Source: Flagellimonas chongwuensis
Lineage (GTDB): Bacteria > Bacteroidota > Bacteroidia > Flavobacteriales > Flavobacteriaceae
Reading direction: 5' to 3'
NCBI RefSeq assembly: GCF_013376415.1
Contig: NZ_WYET01000009.1
Coordinates: forward strand, 62,001 to 126,000
Length of the DNA stretch: 64,000 nt
The translations under genes were made by a program, and so were the position numbers. Below, one piece after another: positions 1 through 8,068 of this stretch (within the stretch, counting starts at the first letter, position 1; the number at the start of each line of letters is the position of its first letter). A model generated the notes under the pieces. It was not told the DNA's origin, did not search any database, and was given only the letters and a program-made list of their open reading frames with translations.

Positions 1-1632
1 GGGAACATTATCGTTTACCAAGATGTTAGGGGAAGATGGCTCAGCGAAGGCCATTACGTGAATATGCGCGCCTACATCCCCAATAAAACCTCCGATGATC
101 AAGTAGATGAAAGTTCGGATACCTACGATACCATTGAATGGTTGGTGAACAATGTGGAGAACAATAATGGCAATGTGGGCATCTGGGGTATTTCGTATCC
201 CGGACATTATGCCACCTATGCCACGGTGGATGCGCACCCAGCCTTAAAAGCAGCTTCTCCCCAAGCCTGTATCGGAGATTTCTTTTTTGATGATTTTCAT
301 CATAACGGTGCCTATTTGTTGAGTTATTTTAGGGCTACTTCGCTATTTGGAACTCCGCGGCCGAATGGTGATGCTCCCATAGATACGGCGTGGTACACCT
401 TGCCAAGTTTGCCCACGGAAGACCAGTACCAGTTCTTTTTGGATGCAGGACCGCTTAAAAATCTGGATTATTTCTTTGAATATGATACCGCCGATACTCC
501 TACCATGCGTCCAGAAGGGGTGACCGATGATTATTTTTGGAATGAACTCAAAGAACATCCAAATTATGATGAAATGTGGCAGAGCCGCGGCCTGATCCAG
601 CACCTTAAAAATGTGAAGAGCAGCGTCGCCACCATGATCGTTGGGGGGTGGTTTGATGCTGAGGACCTGTACGGACCATTGGAAACCTACAAAAATATTG
701 AAAGATATAACGAAGGCAACTACAATACCATGGTGTTCGGTCCTTGGGATCATGGAGGTTGGGCAAGAGACCGAGAAAGAAATGTGGTAGGAAACTACTA
801 CTTCGGTGACTCTATTTCGTTGTTTTTTCAGAAGGAAATCGAGACCAAGTTCTTTAACCACTTTTTGAAGGGTGAGGGTGATAAAAATTCTGGGTTGCCC
901 GAAGCATATGTTTTTGATACAGGTAAAAAGGAATGGAAAAAGTACGATACGTGGCCTCCGGAGAATGCGACAAAACAGACCATGTTCCTTTCGGATGACC
1001 AACAACTTACCACTGAGCAAAAAGAGATCACAGAAATTCAATTTATCAGTGATGTGAAAAAGCCGGTCCCTTACTCCGAAGATGTGAAGACCGTTTTCAC
1101 ACCAAGAAAATACATGACGGACGACCAGCGTTTCGCTGCGCGCCGTTCCGATGTTCTGGTTTTTGAAACCGATGTGATGGAAGAGGATATGACCTTGGCC
1201 GGTGATATTTTGGCACAATTAAAAGTGGCCACTACGGGTACCGCAGCCGACTGGATTGTAAAAGTGATCGACGTGCACCCTGCAGATGCCGAGACCAATG
1301 ATGAAATGCAGGACCATCTTAAAATGAGCAATTATCACTTAATGGTTCGCAGCGAGGTGCTGCGAGGTCGTTTTAGGAACAGCTTCTCGGACCCCGAACC
1401 GTTTACGCCCAATGAAAAGACCGATGTGAACATCAAGCTTCAGGATGTGTTCCATACCATCAAAAAAGGGCACAAATTGCAGGTTCAGGTACAGAGCACG
1501 TGGTTTCCGCTTATCGATTTAAACCCACAAACCTATGTGGACAACATCTTTAAGGCGGACGAGTCGGATTTCAAGACCCAGACACATACCGTCTTCACCG
1601 ATTCCAATATTGAGTTTACGGTATTGAAATAA
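1..1632 (+). CDS. CocE/NonD family alpha/beta hydrolase (5' truncated by window edge)
   Basis: The reading frame is open from base 1, so the N-terminus lies outside the window; the first in-frame GTG at 58 is internal, because the upstream residues (VYQDVRGRW) already belong to the conserved alpha/beta-hydrolase core. The family (X-Pro dipeptidyl-peptidase S15, cocaine esterase, glutaryl-7-ACA acylase) hydrolyses peptide, ester or amide bonds with a Ser-Asp-His triad. The nucleophile elbow GISYPGH lies near base 190, the probable acid in GGWFDAED near 645-670, and the His in WDHGGWARD near 748. The C-terminal half (from about base 1080) is the jelly-roll domain typical of this family. Substrate cannot be told from sequence; secretion is likely in flavobacteria but the signal peptide is not visible here. 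A second family member lies at 42755-44596. Confidence 0.88.
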   Translation, partial: GNIIVYQDVRGRWLSEGHYVNMRAYIPNKTSDDQVDESSDTYDTIEWLVNNVENNNGNVGIWGISYPGHYATYATVDAHPALKAASPQACIGDFFFDDFHHNGAYLLSYFRATSLFGTPRPNGDAPIDTAWYTLPSLPTEDQYQFFLDAGPLKNLDYFFEYDTADTPTMRPEGVTDDYFWNELKEHPNYDEMWQSRGLIQHLKNVKSSVATMIVGGWFDAEDLYGPLETYKNIERYNEGNYNTMVFGPWDHGGWARDRERNVVGNYYFGDSISLFFQKEIETKFFNHFLKGEGDKNSGLPEAYVFDTGKKEWKKYDTWPPENATKQTMFLSDDQQLTTEQKEITEIQFISDVKKPVPYSEDVKTVFTPRKYMTDDQRFAARRSDVLVFETDVMEEDMTLAGDILAQLKVATTGTAADWIVKVIDVHPADAETNDEMQDHLKMSNYHLMVRSEVLRGRFRNSFSDPEPFTPNEKTDVNIKLQDVFHTIKKGHKLQVQVQSTWFPLIDLNPQTYVDNIFKADESDFKTQTHTVFTDSNIEFTVLK

Positions 1633-1710
1633 TAAAGCAACGAGTTTCGTGGGGCAAGGTAAATTGATGAAAATTTTCCAAAAGATTAGGAAAATCAATG
1701 TTTCCATCAG

Positions 1711-1718
1711 TATATTTG
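1711..1718 (+). promoter_or_regulatory. Promoter -7 box (TATATTTG) for the met riboswitch transcript
   Basis: TATATTTG matches the Bacteroidota -7 consensus TAnnTTTG exactly. It lies about 30 bp before the 5' strand of riboswitch helix P1, which puts the transcript start just ahead of the aptamer. No clear TTTG -33 element is visible at the usual spacing. Confidence 0.6.
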
Positions 1719-1746
1719 TCCCACGAAGTTCAAACACGTATTGTTA

Positions 1747-1881
1747 GTTATCAAGAAAGGTGGAGGGAATAGACCCGTTGAAGCCTTAGCAACCCTTGAC
1801 TCCCGTCATGAAGGTGCTACGTTCTATCCCTTTTGGGAATAGATAACATCACAGGTAGTTTCTGCCCCACTTTCTTATAAC
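1747..1881 (+). promoter_or_regulatory. SAM-I (S-box) riboswitch
   Basis: The aptamer core is readable: P1 5' strand ATCAAGAAAGGTGG, the GGAGGGA...GACCC segment, AAGCCTTAGCAACC, then AAGGTGCTA and the P3 hairpin (TCTATCCC, TTTT loop, GGGAATAGA) ending in GATAAC, with the closing P1 strand CCACTTTCTTATAAC. These are S-box hallmarks. It precedes the trifunctional methionine/threonine gene by 46 nt. No U-tailed terminator lies between aptamer and start codon, only a short GACCC/GGGTC hairpin at 1902-1914. Control of translation is therefore more likely than intrinsic termination, though this is inferred. Confidence 0.9.
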
Positions 1882-1927
1882 CATACTATTTATTAATTGT
1901 CGACCCACGGGGTCTATAGCTGTATAT

Positions 1928-4900
1928 ATGGATTTAAGGCATTTGGCCATATCGGATTTTAAGACATTGAGCGGTTCCGTTCAAGAAATAAAGTTGTCGT
2001 ACCAAGTTTTTGGGAAGCCCTTGGGCACCTCGCCCATTATTTTGGTGAACCATGCGCTTACAGGAAATTCCAACGTAGCGGGCAAGGATGGATGGTGGTC
2101 CGACCTGATTGGTGATGGGAAATGTATCGATACCGAGAAATACACTATCCTTTCCTTTAATATTCCGGGTAATGGATTCGATGGTTTCATTATTGAAAAT
2201 TACAAGGATTTTGTAGCTGCGGATATCGCTAGAATATTCCTCTGGGGATTGAAGGAATTGGAGATTGATAAGTTGTTCGCCATCATTGGAGGGTCTCTAG
2301 GAGGTGGAATTGCATGGGAAATGACAGCCATTAACCCCAAAATTACGGAGCATTTGATTCCGGTGGCCTCTGACTGGAAATCTACGGATTGGTTGATAGC
2401 GAACTGCCAGATTCAGGAGCAGTTCTTGGTCAACTCAAAACAGCCCGTCCACGATGCCCGTATGCACGCCATGTTGTGTTACCGAACACCAGAATCTTTC
2501 AAGGAGCGGTTCAAAAGAAGTACCAACGAGGAACTCAAGGTGTTCAATGTGGAATCTTGGTTGATGCATCATGGTAAAAAGTTACAGGAGCGTTTTCAAT
2601 TGTCAGCCTATAAGTTGATGAACCAACTCCTCAAATCCATCGATATCACCAGAAATGGTGAAGAAGCCTTCAGGGCATTGCAAGAAAGTGATACCAAAAT
2701 CCATATCATCGGAGTGAATTCCGACCTGTTCTTCACGGCCGAAGAAAATAAGGAGACCTTTAAGCGTTTGGCGCAGGCCAATACCAATGTCACTTACGGC
2801 GAGGTCCAATCCGTACATGGCCACGATGCTTTTTTGATGGAGTTTGAACAATTGGAGAAATTGTTGGAAACTGTTTTTCAAAAGAATACCGAACGTATCA
2901 AAATATTGAAGTTTGGAGGAAAGTCTCTAGCAAACGGTGAAGGCATTGAGCGCGTTTTGAATATCATTCGTAAAAGGCATGACGAAGAAGAGCACTTTGC
3001 AGTTGTGGTCTCTGCTCGAGGAAAGGCGACCGACCAACTCGAAAATCTTTTGGAGAAAGCGGCCAAAGGAGTTGATTTCAAAGCTGATTTGAAAAAGTTC
3101 GCAGACTATCAAAAAAACAATTTTGATGGCGTTGATATTGATGAAGAACTGGCCGCCATTGAAAAAATATTGAGTGGGGTTTCCTTGACTGGAGATTACA
3201 GCTTAAAGACTAAGGATGAGGTATTGTCCTTTGGGGAACTGTTGTCCGCAAAATATGTGACAGCTTCCCTAAACGCCTCTGGCTTACAAGCAAAGCTTTT
3301 GGATTCCAGAAAGTTGATCGCCACGGACGATAATTTTAGCAATGCGGAAGTAGATCAAAGTACGTCCAAAGAAAATGTTATCCGTCAGTTTCACGAATTG
3401 GATAAGGGTGTGATACCTATAGTAACCGGTTTTATCGGTTCCAATCGAGATGGTTCCACAACAACATTGGGAAGAAACGGAAGTAACTATTCCGCAGCCT
3501 TACTGGCCAACTTTTTGGATGCGGGCGAGTTGGTAAACTATACCCATGTGGATGGTATTTTTACCGCCAATCCGGATTTGGTAAAGGATGCCCGGTTAAT
3601 TGATGTGATATCCTATGGCGAGGCCAATGAGCTGGCCAATTTTGGAGCCAATATTTTGCATGCGAAGACCATTATTCCGTTAATCGAGAAAAATATTCCG
3701 TTGCGCATCTGCAACACCTTCAACGATGACAATAAGGGCACATTGATCGGCCCAAAAACTGACAATGGCGGAATAAAATCACTTTCGGTGCTGGACAACA
3801 TGGCCCTTATCAATTTGGAGGGTAGGGGATTGCTCGGTAAAGTTGGTGTCGATATGCGGATTTTTAGAGCGTTGGGCCAGAATGGCATCAGTGTGGGTAT
3901 TGTTTCCCAAGGATCGTCCGAACGCGGCATAGGCTTGGTAGTGGATGCATCCAAGGCGGACAAAGCTAAAAAAGTGTTGGACCAAGAATTTGAAACGGAT
4001 TATTCCTCACAGGACATCAACCAGATATCGGTAGTGAAGGATGTTTCGGTAATTTCTATAGTTGGGATGGATTTGAGCAGCTTCCATAAACCCTTCAACG
4101 CATTGGCCAAAAATCAGATTATACCATTGTTGTTCAACAACACCGTTACCGGTAAGAACGTGAGTATGGTGGTGAAGAAATCAGATTTGAACAAGGCCAT
4201 CAATGTGATTCATGGACAGATTTTTGGAATAGCCAAGAAGATAAATCTGGCATTGTTTGGTCACGGAACGGTTGGAGGAACCTTGATTAGTCAAATTCTG
4301 GATTCAAAAATGAGTATTGAGGACCGAAAGAGCATTGACTTAAAAGTGTTTGCCGTGGCAAATTCCAGAAAAGTGCTTTTAGATGCTTCGGGAGTGGGGT
4401 CGGATTGGAAAGAACGTTTGGAAAAGGAAGGACAGCCCTATCAAATTGAAGATATTACGGCATTTGCCAAGAAATACCATTTGGAAAACTTGATTGCTGT
4501 GGACAATACGGCGAGCAAAACATTTGTGGAGCAATATGAGCCGTTGATAGGGCACGGTTTTGATTTGGTCTCTTCGAACAAAATTGCCAACACACTGAGT
4601 TTTGAGAAGTACAAATCCATTCGGAAATGTTTGGATAAGAACCAGAAACAATATCTATACGAAACCAATGTGGGCGCTGGTCTTCCACTTATCGACACCA
4701 TAAAATTATTGCACCTCTCCGGAGAAAATATTACCCGAATCAAAGGAGTGTTCTCAGGATCGTTGAGTTATATTTTCAATACCTTTTCAGAGAAAGATGT
4801 TCCTTTTTCAGAAATTGTAAAGGAGGCCATGGAAAGTGGCTTTACCGAGCCGGATCCAAGGGAGGATTTATCCGGTAATGATGTGGGACGAAAATTGTTG

Positions 4901-5311
4901 ATTTTGGCAAGAGAACTAGATCTTCAGAATGAGTTTTCTGATATCAACGTACAAAATCTGATTCCGGAAGAACTTCAGACTTTGGATTTTGAAAGGTTCA
5001 TGGAGCGTATCGGGGAGATGGACAAAATGTATAAGGAAATCAAAGGGAACCAGGAGCCAGGTCATGTGCTACGCTATGTTGGCGACCTGCATGGGGATTT
5101 GCAACAGGACAAGGGGGTTTTAGAAGTGAAATTGATCTCTGTGCCCAAGGAAAGTGCTTTGGGGCAGGTAAAAGGCTCCGATTCCATCATTGAAATTTAT
5201 ACCGAATCTTATGGAGAACATCCATTGGTGATTCAAGGAGCTGGCGCAGGTGCCGCGGTAACGGCAAGAGGTGTGTTTGGAGACATTTTAAGAATAGCAG
5301 AAAAGATATGA
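1928..5311 (+). CDS. thrA: Trifunctional homoserine O-acetyltransferase-like / aspartate kinase / homoserine dehydrogenase
   Basis: This 1127-residue fusion covers three steps from aspartate to activated homoserine. Residues 1-320 are a MetX-like alpha/beta hydrolase with nucleophile Ser123 in GGSLGGG, probable acid Asp265 and His299 in GHDAFL. Residues 323-765 are aspartokinase, opening with KFGGKSL (KFGGTS in most enzymes) and carrying ACT-type regulatory repeats near 625-765. Residues 771-1127 are homoserine dehydrogenase, with the NAD(P) loop GHGTVGG at 778-784 and SSNKIAN plus GVFSGSLSYI further on. E. coli ThrA has only the last two modules (about 820 residues). The N-terminal MetX module adds the first committed methionine step, which fits the SAM riboswitch just upstream and the sulfhydrylase gene overlapping its 3' end by 4 bp. 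Acetyl versus succinyl specificity is not readable. Confidence 0.93.
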   Translation: MDLRHLAISDFKTLSGSVQEIKLSYQVFGKPLGTSPIILVNHALTGNSNVAGKDGWWSDLIGDGKCIDTEKYTILSFNIPGNGFDGFIIENYKDFVAADIARIFLWGLKELEIDKLFAIIGGSLGGGIAWEMTAINPKITEHLIPVASDWKSTDWLIANCQIQEQFLVNSKQPVHDARMHAMLCYRTPESFKERFKRSTNEELKVFNVESWLMHHGKKLQERFQLSAYKLMNQLLKSIDITRNGEEAFRALQESDTKIHIIGVNSDLFFTAEENKETFKRLAQANTNVTYGEVQSVHGHDAFLMEFEQLEKLLETVFQKNTERIKILKFGGKSLANGEGIERVLNIIRKRHDEEEHFAVVVSARGKATDQLENLLEKAAKGVDFKADLKKFADYQKNNFDGVDIDEELAAIEKILSGVSLTGDYSLKTKDEVLSFGELLSAKYVTASLNASGLQAKLLDSRKLIATDDNFSNAEVDQSTSKENVIRQFHELDKGVIPIVTGFIGSNRDGSTTTLGRNGSNYSAALLANFLDAGELVNYTHVDGIFTANPDLVKDARLIDVISYGEANELANFGANILHAKTIIPLIEKNIPLRICNTFNDDNKGTLIGPKTDNGGIKSLSVLDNMALINLEGRGLLGKVGVDMRIFRALGQNGISVGIVSQGSSERGIGLVVDASKADKAKKVLDQEFETDYSSQDINQISVVKDVSVISIVGMDLSSFHKPFNALAKNQIIPLLFNNTVTGKNVSMVVKKSDLNKAINVIHGQIFGIAKKINLALFGHGTVGGTLISQILDSKMSIEDRKSIDLKVFAVANSRKVLLDASGVGSDWKERLEKEGQPYQIEDITAFAKKYHLENLIAVDNTASKTFVEQYEPLIGHGFDLVSSNKIANTLSFEKYKSIRKCLDKNQKQYLYETNVGAGLPLIDTIKLLHLSGENITRIKGVFSGSLSYIFNTFSEKDVPFSEIVKEAMESGFTEPDPREDLSGNDVGRKLLILARELDLQNEFSDINVQNLIPEELQTLDFERFMERIGEMDKMYKEIKGNQEPGHVLRYVGDLHGDLQQDKGVLEVKLISVPKESALGQVKGSDSIIEIYTESYGEHPLVIQGAGAGAAVTARGVFGDILRIAEKI

Positions 5312-6480
5312 GCAAGCAAGGCAAAAAATTTGAGACACAGGCAATAAGGACGCAAATGGAGCGCAGTCAAAATTTGGAGCATTCCAGTCCCATTTATATG
5401 ACCTCCAGCTTTGTTTTTGAGGATGCAGAGGACATGCGTGCCTCTTTTGCAGAGGAAAAGCAGCGCAATATTTATTCCAGGTATTCCAATCCCAATTCCA
5501 ATGAGCTCATTGAAAAGGTGTGCTTGATGGAAGGTGCGGAGAACGGGTTTGCTTACGCTTCTGGTATGGCTGCCGTATTTTCTACACTGGCAGCATTGTT
5601 GGATGCTGGTGACCACGTGATATCCTCCAAAAGTATCTTTGGCTCAACGCATACGTTGTTCACTCAGTTTTTTCCGAAATGGAATATTGAAACAACTTAT
5701 TTTGATGCCAATGATCTGTCCCAAATTGAAGAGTTGATACAGCCCAACTCCAAAATTCTTTATGCGGAAACACCGACCAACCCCGGTGTGGATGTGCTGG
5801 ATTTGGAGTTGCTGGCGAGCATTGCCAAAAAGCACAACCTTATTTTTATTGTAGATAACTGCTTTGCGACACCGTATTTACAGCAGCCCATAAAGTATGG
5901 GGCAGATTTGGTCATCCATTCTGGAACTAAATTGATGGACGGTCAAGGGCGGGTTCTGGCCGGAATTACCGTCGGTAGTGGTGAATTGATGGACAAGGTG
6001 TACCGTTTTTCAAGAATAACAGGTCCTGCGTTATCACCTTTCAATGCATGGGTGCTTTCCCGGAGTTTGGAAACTTTGGCCATCCGTGTGGACAGACATT
6101 GCGAGAACGCTTTGAAGTTGGCAACCTATCTGGAAGCACACGATAAAATCGAATGGGTTAAATATCCATTCCTGAAATCACACCCTAAGAACGAAATAGC
6201 CAAAAAGCAGATGAAAGCAGGTGGTTGTGTTGTCGCTTTTGAGGTGAAAGGTGGTCTGGAAGCAGGTCGGGAATTTTTTGATAGCATCCAGTTATTATCC
6301 TTGTCGGCAAACTTGGGAGATGCAAGGAGCATTGTTACGCATCCTGCATCCACTACACACAGCAAATTGACCACTGAGGAACGCAACGCCGTGGGCATCT
6401 CTGACGGAATGGTTCGGGTTTCGGTAGGCTTGGAGCATATAGATGATATTATCGCCGATATCGAGCAGGCCTTGGGGTAA
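5308..6480 (+). CDS. metZ: Cys/Met metabolism PLP enzyme, O-acyl-homoserine sulfhydrylase (MetZ-like)
   Basis: Fold-type I PLP enzyme of 390 residues. The pyridoxal lysine is Lys208 in SGTKLMDGQGR, with ETPTNP at 154-159 and VDNCFATPY at 182-190. The GQGRVLAG segment after the lysine and the overall length resemble O-succinylhomoserine sulfhydrylases (MetZ) more than cystathionine gamma-synthases. It most likely condenses acyl-homoserine with sulfide to give homocysteine. Its ATG overlaps the stop of the trifunctional gene (ATGA), so the two are translationally coupled and share the SAM riboswitch. The acyl donor is probably acetyl-homoserine made by the fused MetX domain; family names based on succinyl may mislead. 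A 10-bp hairpin follows the stop codon. Confidence 0.88.
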   Translation: MSKQGKKFETQAIRTQMERSQNLEHSSPIYMTSSFVFEDAEDMRASFAEEKQRNIYSRYSNPNSNELIEKVCLMEGAENGFAYASGMAAVFSTLAALLDAGDHVISSKSIFGSTHTLFTQFFPKWNIETTYFDANDLSQIEELIQPNSKILYAETPTNPGVDVLDLELLASIAKKHNLIFIVDNCFATPYLQQPIKYGADLVIHSGTKLMDGQGRVLAGITVGSGELMDKVYRFSRITGPALSPFNAWVLSRSLETLAIRVDRHCENALKLATYLEAHDKIEWVKYPFLKSHPKNEIAKKQMKAGGCVVAFEVKGGLEAGREFFDSIQLLSLSANLGDARSIVTHPASTTHSKLTTEERNAVGISDGMVRVSVGLEHIDDIIADIEQALG

Positions 6481-6487
6481 TCTTTCC

Positions 6488-6512
6488 GCAACCTGTCGGT
6501 TAGGCGGGTTGC
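6488..6512 (+). terminator. Hairpin after metZ (weak terminator or dispersed palindrome)
   Basis: GCAACCTGTC pairs with GGCGGGTTGC over ten positions (two G-U pairs) around a GGTTA loop, starting 7 nt after the metZ stop. The following tract (TAAATTTCCC) is not U-rich, so termination would be weak. Similar palindromes are scattered through flavobacterial intergenic regions, so it could equally be a repeat unit. Confidence 0.45.
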
Positions 6513-6534
6513 TAAATTTCCCTATCTTCGTGTG

Positions 6535-6942
6535 ATGCTCTCCAAGAAGACAAAATACGGACTTAAGGCACTTACCTACCTTGCCAAGGTAGAGGGTAGG
6601 CAGCCGGTACAGATTGCGGAAATCGCCAAGTGTGAAAATATCTCCCAAAAGTTTTTGGAAAGCATATTACTTACACTTCGCCGTAATGGGCTGTTAGGGT
6701 CAAAAAAGGGAAAAGGAGGGGGCTATTATCTTATTAAGGAACCTCACGAGGTGCAAATGACTACTGTTATGCGGGTATTGGAAGGCCCTATTGCCATGGT
6801 GCCCTGTGTAAGTTTGAATTTTTACGAGAAATGTGAGGATTGTCCCGACGAAGGAGAGTGCTCCGTTCATAAACTAATGCTTCAGGTAAGGGACAGCGCA
6901 CTCGATGTCTACCGAAACAATACGCTGGCAGATTTGCTTTAA
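6535..6942 (+). CDS. Rrf2 family transcriptional regulator
   Basis: A 135-residue winged-helix regulator beginning MLSKKTKYGLKALTYLA, the standard Rrf2 start; the ATG at 6535 is preferred over the in-frame GTG at 6532. The recognition region (IAEIAKCENISQKFLESIL) and wing (GSKKGKGGGYYL) are clear. Cysteines near residues 91-111 (PCVSLNFYEKC, CPDEGEC) resemble the metal- or cluster-binding cysteines of IscR/NsrR-type members. Rrf2 proteins include the cysteine-metabolism regulator CymR and the Fe-S regulator IscR. Its position just before the sulfate-assimilation operon, which has an inverted repeat at its promoter, suggests it controls that operon, probably sensing O-acetylserine/cysteine status or an Fe-S cluster. 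The effector is not determinable here. Confidence 0.85.
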   Translation: MLSKKTKYGLKALTYLAKVEGRQPVQIAEIAKCENISQKFLESILLTLRRNGLLGSKKGKGGGYYLIKEPHEVQMTTVMRVLEGPIAMVPCVSLNFYEKCEDCPDEGECSVHKLMLQVRDSALDVYRNNTLADLL

Positions 6943-6993
6943 ATCAATGCTTCACGGTAAATTCTAGCTTAAAAATTCTCAAAATTTCCTATT

Positions 6994-7007
6994 GATTATC
7001 GATAATC
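6994..7007. repeat. Perfect 14-bp palindrome upstream of the cys operon
   Basis: GATTATCGATAATC is its own reverse complement. It lies 38 bp upstream of the -33 element of the putative cys promoter, in the 177-bp gap after the Rrf2 gene. It could be an activator or repressor site, but no second copy was found in the window. Confidence 0.4.
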
Positions 7008-7044
7008 TACTAAAACTATAGGGTAAAAGTAAATTTATGATTCA

Positions 7045-7080
7045 TTTTGCTTTTTCTTCGGGAAAATAATTTTACTTTTG
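7045..7080 (+). promoter_or_regulatory. Bacteroidota-type promoter of the cys operon
   Basis: TTTTG at 7045-7049 and TACTTTTG at 7073-7080 (exact TAnnTTTG) are separated by 23 bp. Transcription should begin near 7087, about 33 nt before the first operon gene. Confidence 0.65.
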
Positions 7081-7085
7081 AAATT

Positions 7086-7102
7086 CCTACCAATTCAGTA
7101 GG
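7086..7102. promoter_or_regulatory. Inverted repeat at the cys operon start site, candidate operator
   Basis: CCTAC and GTAGG flank a 7-nt centre exactly at the predicted transcription start, where a bound repressor would block RNA polymerase. A degenerate version (CTACTAAAACTATAGGG) sits at 7007-7023. The adjacent Rrf2 regulator is the natural candidate to bind it; this is inference. Confidence 0.45.
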
Positions 7103-7119
7103 GTAATAAAAGTTTAAAA

Positions 7120-7383
7120 ATGATTACCGATCAGTTGATTATAAAAAACGAAAAACAGCAAAGCACATACACTAAGGATAGTGCTTCGGAGAGTCCAAAG
7201 AGAAGTATTGTAAAATCCATAAGCTGGAGAATAGTAGGTACTATGGATACGATATTGATTTCTTGGATTGTTACAGGAACATTGAGTTTGGCATTTTCAA
7301 TTGGATTGGTGGAGCTGGTCACCAAAATGGTGCTTTATTTTTTTCACGAAAGAATTTGGAACTCCATTAAATGGGGAAAATAA
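7120..7383 (+). CDS. DUF2061 family small membrane protein
   Basis: An 87-residue protein with a soluble N-terminus of about 30 residues, then KSISWRIVGTMDTILISW and a further hydrophobic stretch to about residue 75, ending in HERIWNSIKWGK. The SWR...GT...D and ERxWxxIxWG signatures belong to DUF2061, a predicted two-helix membrane protein family. The family is often encoded with sulfate-activation genes, and here it is the first gene of the cys operon, 11 bp before cysH. Its function is unknown; a link to sulfate uptake or membrane association of the assimilation enzymes is only suggested by context. Confidence 0.75.
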   Translation: MITDQLIIKNEKQQSTYTKDSASESPKRSIVKSISWRIVGTMDTILISWIVTGTLSLAFSIGLVELVTKMVLYFFHERIWNSIKWGK

Positions 7384-7394
7384 ATTTATAGGCA

Positions 7395-8018
7395 ATGGCA
7401 TTGACACAAGAAGAAATACAGAAGTTGAACCTTCAGTTTAAGGGCATTTCTCCCGAAGAAATTATCTCATGGGCCGTTAAACACGGAAACAACCCTGTGG
7501 TCACTACCAATTTTAGGCCATATGAGGTGGCAATTTTGCACGCGGTGACCGAAGTGGATAAAAACATTCCCGTGATTTGGTGCGATACGGGGTACAATAC
7601 GCCTCAAACCTATAAACACGCAGAGGAACTGATTTCCACTTTGGGGCTCAATGTGAAACTATATGTCCCAAAACAAACAAGTTCACATCGTGATGCTGTT
7701 ATGGGCATTCCACAGATTGATGATCCCCGGCACAAAGAGTTTACCGAACAGGTAAAGTTGGAGCCGTTTAGAAGAGCAATGGAAGAGCACAAGCCAGATG
7801 TTTGGTTCACTAATCTGCGCAAAGGACAAACTGCCCATAGGGATTCATTGGATGTTTTGAGTATGAGCAAAGATGGGGTCTTAAAGGTAAGCCCTTTCTA
7901 TCATTGGAGCGATACCCAATTGGATGCTTATTTGAAAGAACGCAAATTGCCGAACGAGCATAAATATTTTGATCCAACAAAGGTTTTGGAGAACCGCGAA
8001 TGCGGTTTGCACACATAA
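7395..8018 (+). CDS. cysH: Phosphoadenylyl-/adenylyl-sulfate reductase (cluster-free CysH)
   Basis: A 207-residue PAPS/APS reductase that reduces activated sulfate to sulfite with thioredoxin. The PP-loop-like N-terminus, IWCDTGYNTPQTYKHAEEL, the segment WFTNLRKGQTAHRDSLDVL and the C-terminal catalytic ECGLHT (Cys203) match the enterobacterial CysH layout. Only two cysteines are present, so the CC...CxxC set that binds the 4Fe-4S cluster of bacterial APS reductases is absent. By family rules this predicts PAPS as substrate, yet no APS kinase (cysC) is seen in this operon. It is followed after 50 bp by cysD. Confidence 0.9.
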   Translation: MALTQEEIQKLNLQFKGISPEEIISWAVKHGNNPVVTTNFRPYEVAILHAVTEVDKNIPVIWCDTGYNTPQTYKHAEELISTLGLNVKLYVPKQTSSHRDAVMGIPQIDDPRHKEFTEQVKLEPFRRAMEEHKPDVWFTNLRKGQTAHRDSLDVLSMSKDGVLKVSPFYHWSDTQLDAYLKERKLPNEHKYFDPTKVLENRECGLHT

Positions 8019-8068
8019 GAAGAATGAATTGTCGCCAATTACGGTGATCGAACAAAAATGATATAGCC

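Noticed and set aside
343-1218. Long minus-strand reading frame of 291 codons inside the first hydrolase gene
   Set aside because: Composition is that of an antisense shadow (rich in His, Phe, Ile and Arg, no domain), and the plus strand has a clear family match.
1902-1914. GACCC/GGGTC hairpin after the first riboswitch, considered as a terminator
   Set aside because: Only a 5-bp stem and no T run; too weak to stop transcription on its own.
7037-7069. Short ORF (MIHFAFSSGK) ahead of the cys operon, considered as a cysteine leader peptide
   Set aside because: It has no cysteine codons, lies before the predicted transcription start, and no terminator follows.
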